The notes beneath the pieces are model-generated. The model searched no databases, had not been told where the DNA came from, and worked only from the letters and a program-made list of their open reading frames with translations. Positions 5,191 through 7,565 of a stretch of 7,565 nt of DNA are shown piece after piece. The stretch's first letter is position 1; each line of letters opens with the position of its first letter. A program made the translations under genes and the position numbers. The stretch is from JBEKHI01 sp050012355 (GTDB lineage: Bacteria; Actinomycetota; Actinomycetes; Streptosporangiales; Streptosporangiaceae): NCBI GenBank assembly GCA_050012355.1, contig JBEKHI010000518.1, positions 1 to 7,565 on the forward strand, read 5' to 3'.

Positions 5191-5829
5191 TTACCCGCGC
5201 CAGTGGCCGGACAGGGCGGGGATGACTTGATCGGCGTAGGAGTCGAACGCGGCGTTCATCGCCTCCGGACCAGGGTCGTCGCCGATGCCCCAGTCCCGGT
5301 TGCCGAGAAAAACCAGCGCGCCGAACACCGCCGCCAGCACCTGGGGCCGCGGATCGGTGGCCGGGTCGACGCCCTCGCGGTCGGCGAGTACCTGAATGAT
5401 CTCCTCGCCATGTTCGTGCATGTACCGCATGTGCGCCGCCTTCAGCGACGGCGTCGCGTCGATCATCTGGAGCACCCGCAGGGTGCTTTCCGTCCGGTGC
5501 AGCAGGTCGCGGTAGGCGTTACGGATCGCGGTGAACGGGTCCTCCGCCGCTGGCCGGGCCGCCAGTGCGATCGCGAAGGCATGCGTCTCGTCCTGGATGA
5601 ACGAGAGCACCAGGTCCTCTTTGCTGGCGAAATACCGGAAGAACGTCCGCTCAGACACATCCACAGCGTCCGTGATCTCACGGACCGCGGTGTGCTCATA
5701 GCCCTTGGCCGCGAACAGCTCAAGAGCCTCCTGGATCAGGGCCTCCCGAGTGCGCTGCTTGTTACGCTCCCGCCGGCCCGCGGACTCCGCGACGGGCTCA
5801 CTTACGCCCTCCAGAGTGACATGCGACAC
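5191..5829 (-). CDS. TetR-family transcriptional repressor
   Basis: A 212-residue DNA-binding regulator. The N-terminal TetR domain (about 19-75) has RRERNKQRTREALIQEALELF, then the helix-turn-helix HTAVREITDAVDVSERTFFRYFASKEDLV. The helical C-terminal ligand-binding/dimerisation region (about 80-205) is of the short type common in actinobacterial efflux regulators. The ligand is not predictable. I chose GTG 5829 because AGGAGG (5838-5843) lies 8 nt upstream and because the frame above it, up to ATG 5889, runs through a good promoter (-10 at 5869-5874) and so would not be in the mRNA. The gene is divergent from a DHA2 efflux pump across an operator array, the classic arrangement for a TetR repressor controlling both itself and the pump. 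A small gene follows 13 nt downstream. Confidence 0.92.
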   Translation of the reverse strand: MSHVTLEGVSEPVAESAGRRERNKQRTREALIQEALELFAAKGYEHTAVREITDAVDVSERTFFRYFASKEDLVLSFIQDETHAFAIALAARPAAEDPFTAIRNAYRDLLHRTESTLRVLQMIDATPSLKAAHMRYMHEHGEEIIQVLADREGVDPATDPRPQVLAAVFGALVFLGNRDWGIGDDPGPEAMNAAFDSYADQVIPALSGHWRG

Positions 5830-5866
5830 ATGCACCGCCTCCTGGGACCATACTACCCGCATCACC

Positions 5867-5906
5867 GGACTATAGTCATAGACTGACATTTGTCATTGAA
5901 TGACAC
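5867..5906. promoter_or_regulatory. Palindromic operator array between tetR and the efflux gene
   Basis: Overlapping inverted repeats fill 40 bp: GACTATAGTC (5868-5877, perfect), AGTC-ATA-GACT (5874-5884), TGACA-TT-TGTCA (5884-5895) and TGTCATT-G-AATGACA (5891-5905, perfect 7-bp arms). They cover the tetR -10 and -35 and a possible pump -35 (TTGTCA, 5890-5895, with a weak TAGAGG at 5912-5917). Binding of a TetR dimer here would block both directions. Which palindrome is the primary site is not decided by sequence. Confidence 0.7.
5869..5896 (-). promoter_or_regulatory. tetR promoter
   Basis: On the minus strand, -35 ATGACA (5891-5896; five of six) and -10 TATAGT (5869-5874; five of six) are 16 nt apart. 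Predicted transcription starts near 5862, about 33 nt before GTG 5829, consistent with the chosen tetR start. Confidence 0.65.
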
Positions 5907-5937
5907 TCCGGTAGAGGACGAGGGCAGAGGACAGGGC

Positions 5938-7545
5938 ATGGAGACAAGCACCGGGCCGCAGAGTCCGGCGTCGACAGAGGCGCCGCCGGCCGCGAGCGGC
6001 AAGCCAGCGGGCAGGCGCGGCAATCCCACGCTGACCCTGCTGACCGTCGCCATCGGCGTGATGATGGTCGCGCTCGACGGGACGATCGTCGCGGTGGCCA
6101 ACCCGGCCATCCAGTCCCACCTGCACGCGAGCCTCGCCGACATCCAGTGGGTCAGCAACGCGTACCTGCTGGCGCTGGCCGTCGCGCTGATCACGGCGGG
6201 CAAGCTCGGCGACCGGTTCGGCCACAAGAAGATCTTCATGATCGGAGTGGCGGGCTTCGCGCTCAGCTCGGCGGCGATCGGGCTCGGGGGCATGGTCGCG
6301 AGTTCCATCACGATGGTCATCGCCTTCCGCGTGCTGCAGGGAGTCTTCGGCGCGATGCTTCAGCCGACCGCGCTAGCGCTGCTGCGGGAGACCTTCCCCG
6401 CCGAAAAGCTGAACGGCGCGATCGGCGCCTGGGGCGCCGTCGTCGGCGCGTCAACCGCGGCCGGCCCGATCGTAGGCGGTCTGCTAGTGCAGCACATCAA
6501 CTGGGAATCGTGCTTCTTCGTCAACGTCCCGGTTGGCATCGCCGCGCTGACCATGGCCATCCTGGTCGTCAAGGAGACCCCGCCATCCCCGGCCGCCAAG
6601 TCCTTCGATATCCCCGGCATCGTCTTGCTGTCCGGCACCCTGTTCCTGCTCATCTGGGGTCTGATCAAGGGCGACGGTTACGGTTGGGGCTCGGCCAAGA
6701 CCATCGGCTTCCTCGGCGGGGCCGTGGTCCTCGGCATCGCGTTCGCCATCCGGGAACTGAAGACGAAGCAGCCGCTGCTCCCGCTCAACCTGTTCCGCTC
6801 GGTCTCGCTGTCGGCCGGAGTGGTCCTGGTCATCCTGCTGATGTTCGCGATGTTCGGCGCGATGTTCTTCATGACGTTCTACCTGGAGAACGTGCACGGA
6901 ATGGACCCGGTCTCGGCCGGCGTGCACCTGCTCCCGATGACCGCGATGCTGATCATCGGCGCGCCGCTATCCAGCCTGGCGATCGGCAAGATCGGTCCCC
7001 GGTTCCCGATGGTGGTCGGGATGCTGCTCGCGGGCGGTGCGCTGTACGGGCTGTCCCGGCTGACGCCTGACTCCGACCCGAACAGCACGATCGTGTGGTT
7101 CATCATGCTCGGCCTCGGCCTGAGCCCGGTGATGGTCGGCGCCACCGACGTCATCGTGGGCAACGCGCCGGTCTCGCTGGCTGGCGTAGCGGGCGGCCTG
7201 CAGTCCACCGCCATGCAGCTTGGCGGCACGCTCGGCACCGCGGTTCTCGGCGCGGTCATGTCGGCGAAGATCAACGACCTGCTCCCCAAGTACTGGGGCG
7301 CCGCGCACCTGCCCTCTCTGAGCCCCAGTGCGTTCGCCGAGGTCAAGAGCGCGGTCTCGGTCGGCGACGCGCCGGTGACCTCCAGCACCCCGAAGGAGAT
7401 CGCCGCCCTCATCACGCACGTCACTCACGAGACGTTCACCGGCGGCATGCACGCGTCGTTCCTGGTCGCCGCGGTCGCGGGGGTCATCGGCGCGGCGATC
7501 GCGCTGCTCACCCGCCGGGGTCACGCGCCCGCTGGCCACGTCTAG
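5938..7545 (+). CDS. DHA2-family (EmrB/QacA-type) MFS efflux transporter
   Basis: Proton-driven multidrug exporter of the inner membrane, 535 residues with about 14 hydrophobic segments, the normal DHA2 size. Seen: a hydrophilic N-terminus (1-30), TM1 motif LDGTIVAVANPAI (46-58; usual form LDxTIVNVALP), IQWVSNAYLL in TM2, loop motif A GKLGDRFGHKK (88-98), RVLQGVFGAMLQPTALALL, motif C GASTAAGPIVGG in TM5 (170-181) and NWESCFFVNVPVG (188-200). A central segment and a second half follow, with a longer extracytoplasmic loop before the last TM. ATG 5938 is chosen because AGAGGA (5926-5931) lies 6 nt upstream. The in-frame TTG at 5890 falls inside the operator and lacks a ribosome site. Divergent tetR suggests substrate-induced expression. 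The drug substrate is unknown. Only 20 nt remain after the stop, with no terminator visible. Confidence 0.93.
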   Translation: METSTGPQSPASTEAPPAASGKPAGRRGNPTLTLLTVAIGVMMVALDGTIVAVANPAIQSHLHASLADIQWVSNAYLLALAVALITAGKLGDRFGHKKIFMIGVAGFALSSAAIGLGGMVASSITMVIAFRVLQGVFGAMLQPTALALLRETFPAEKLNGAIGAWGAVVGASTAAGPIVGGLLVQHINWESCFFVNVPVGIAALTMAILVVKETPPSPAAKSFDIPGIVLLSGTLFLLIWGLIKGDGYGWGSAKTIGFLGGAVVLGIAFAIRELKTKQPLLPLNLFRSVSLSAGVVLVILLMFAMFGAMFFMTFYLENVHGMDPVSAGVHLLPMTAMLIIGAPLSSLAIGKIGPRFPMVVGMLLAGGALYGLSRLTPDSDPNSTIVWFIMLGLGLSPVMVGATDVIVGNAPVSLAGVAGGLQSTAMQLGGTLGTAVLGAVMSAKINDLLPKYWGAAHLPSLSPSAFAEVKSAVSVGDAPVTSSTPKEIAALITHVTHETFTGGMHASFLVAAVAGVIGAAIALLTRRGHAPAGHV

Positions 7546-7565
7546 CCCCGGCCGGTCGATGTGAC

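Noticed and set aside
5203..5886. 227-codon plus-strand open frame opposite tetR
   Set aside because: Mirror of a clear TetR gene, with no ribosome site and Arg-rich shadow composition.
5830..5889. Longer tetR beginning at ATG 5889
   Set aside because: The extra 20 codons run through the -10 and the operator and lack a Shine-Dalgarno; GTG 5829 has AGGAGG at 8 nt.
5890..5937. Longer efflux pump beginning at TTG 5890
   Set aside because: The TTG is inside the palindromic operator and lacks a ribosome site; ATG 5938 has AGAGGA at 6 nt.

Overview
The window is GC-rich throughout. It has strong G/C third-position bias, GTG start codons, U-tract-free stem-loop terminators and protein families typical of actinomycetes: an HspR-like MerR regulator next to an Hsp20, a class E/F-type sortase paired with a DUF4397 protein, and a TetR/DHA2 pair. 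It looks like chromosomal DNA of a high-GC actinobacterium. I cannot name the genus. There are no tRNAs, rRNAs, CRISPR arrays, transposases or phage genes.

Left part (1-1108): an Hsp20-family small heat-shock protein is followed on the same strand by a short MerR-family regulator resembling HspR. The 95-bp gap between them holds a hairpin of 21 uninterrupted base pairs. A perfect 16-bp stem-loop terminator closes the unit. A leader region with a small in-frame reading frame then precedes a DMT/NIPA-like membrane transporter (1109-2041).

Middle part (1934-4905, minus strand): a tight three-gene operon. It runs from a membrane-anchored STAND-type P-loop ATPase with a predicted extracytoplasmic domain, to a secreted and membrane-anchored DUF4397 protein (3-nt gap), to a sortase (4-nt overlap). 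A promoter flanked by three related ATAAC-type repeats lies upstream. The sortase gene ends inside the 3' end of the DMT gene, giving a 108-bp convergent overlap. The grouping suggests a cell-surface module in which the sortase processes or anchors the DUF4397 protein. The role of the ATPase is unknown, and it is the least explained part of the window.

Right part (4998-7565): an unannotated 59-codon minus-strand gene lies just downstream of a TetR-family regulator and looks like a C-terminally shortened member of a small membrane protein family. The regulator is divergent from a 14-TM DHA2 (EmrB/QacA) drug-efflux pump. The space between them holds a dense array of alternating GACT/TGACA half-sites overlapping a well-formed tetR promoter, which points to autoregulation plus control of the pump. 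For both genes I chose starts inside the longest open frames, on ribosome-binding-site and promoter evidence.
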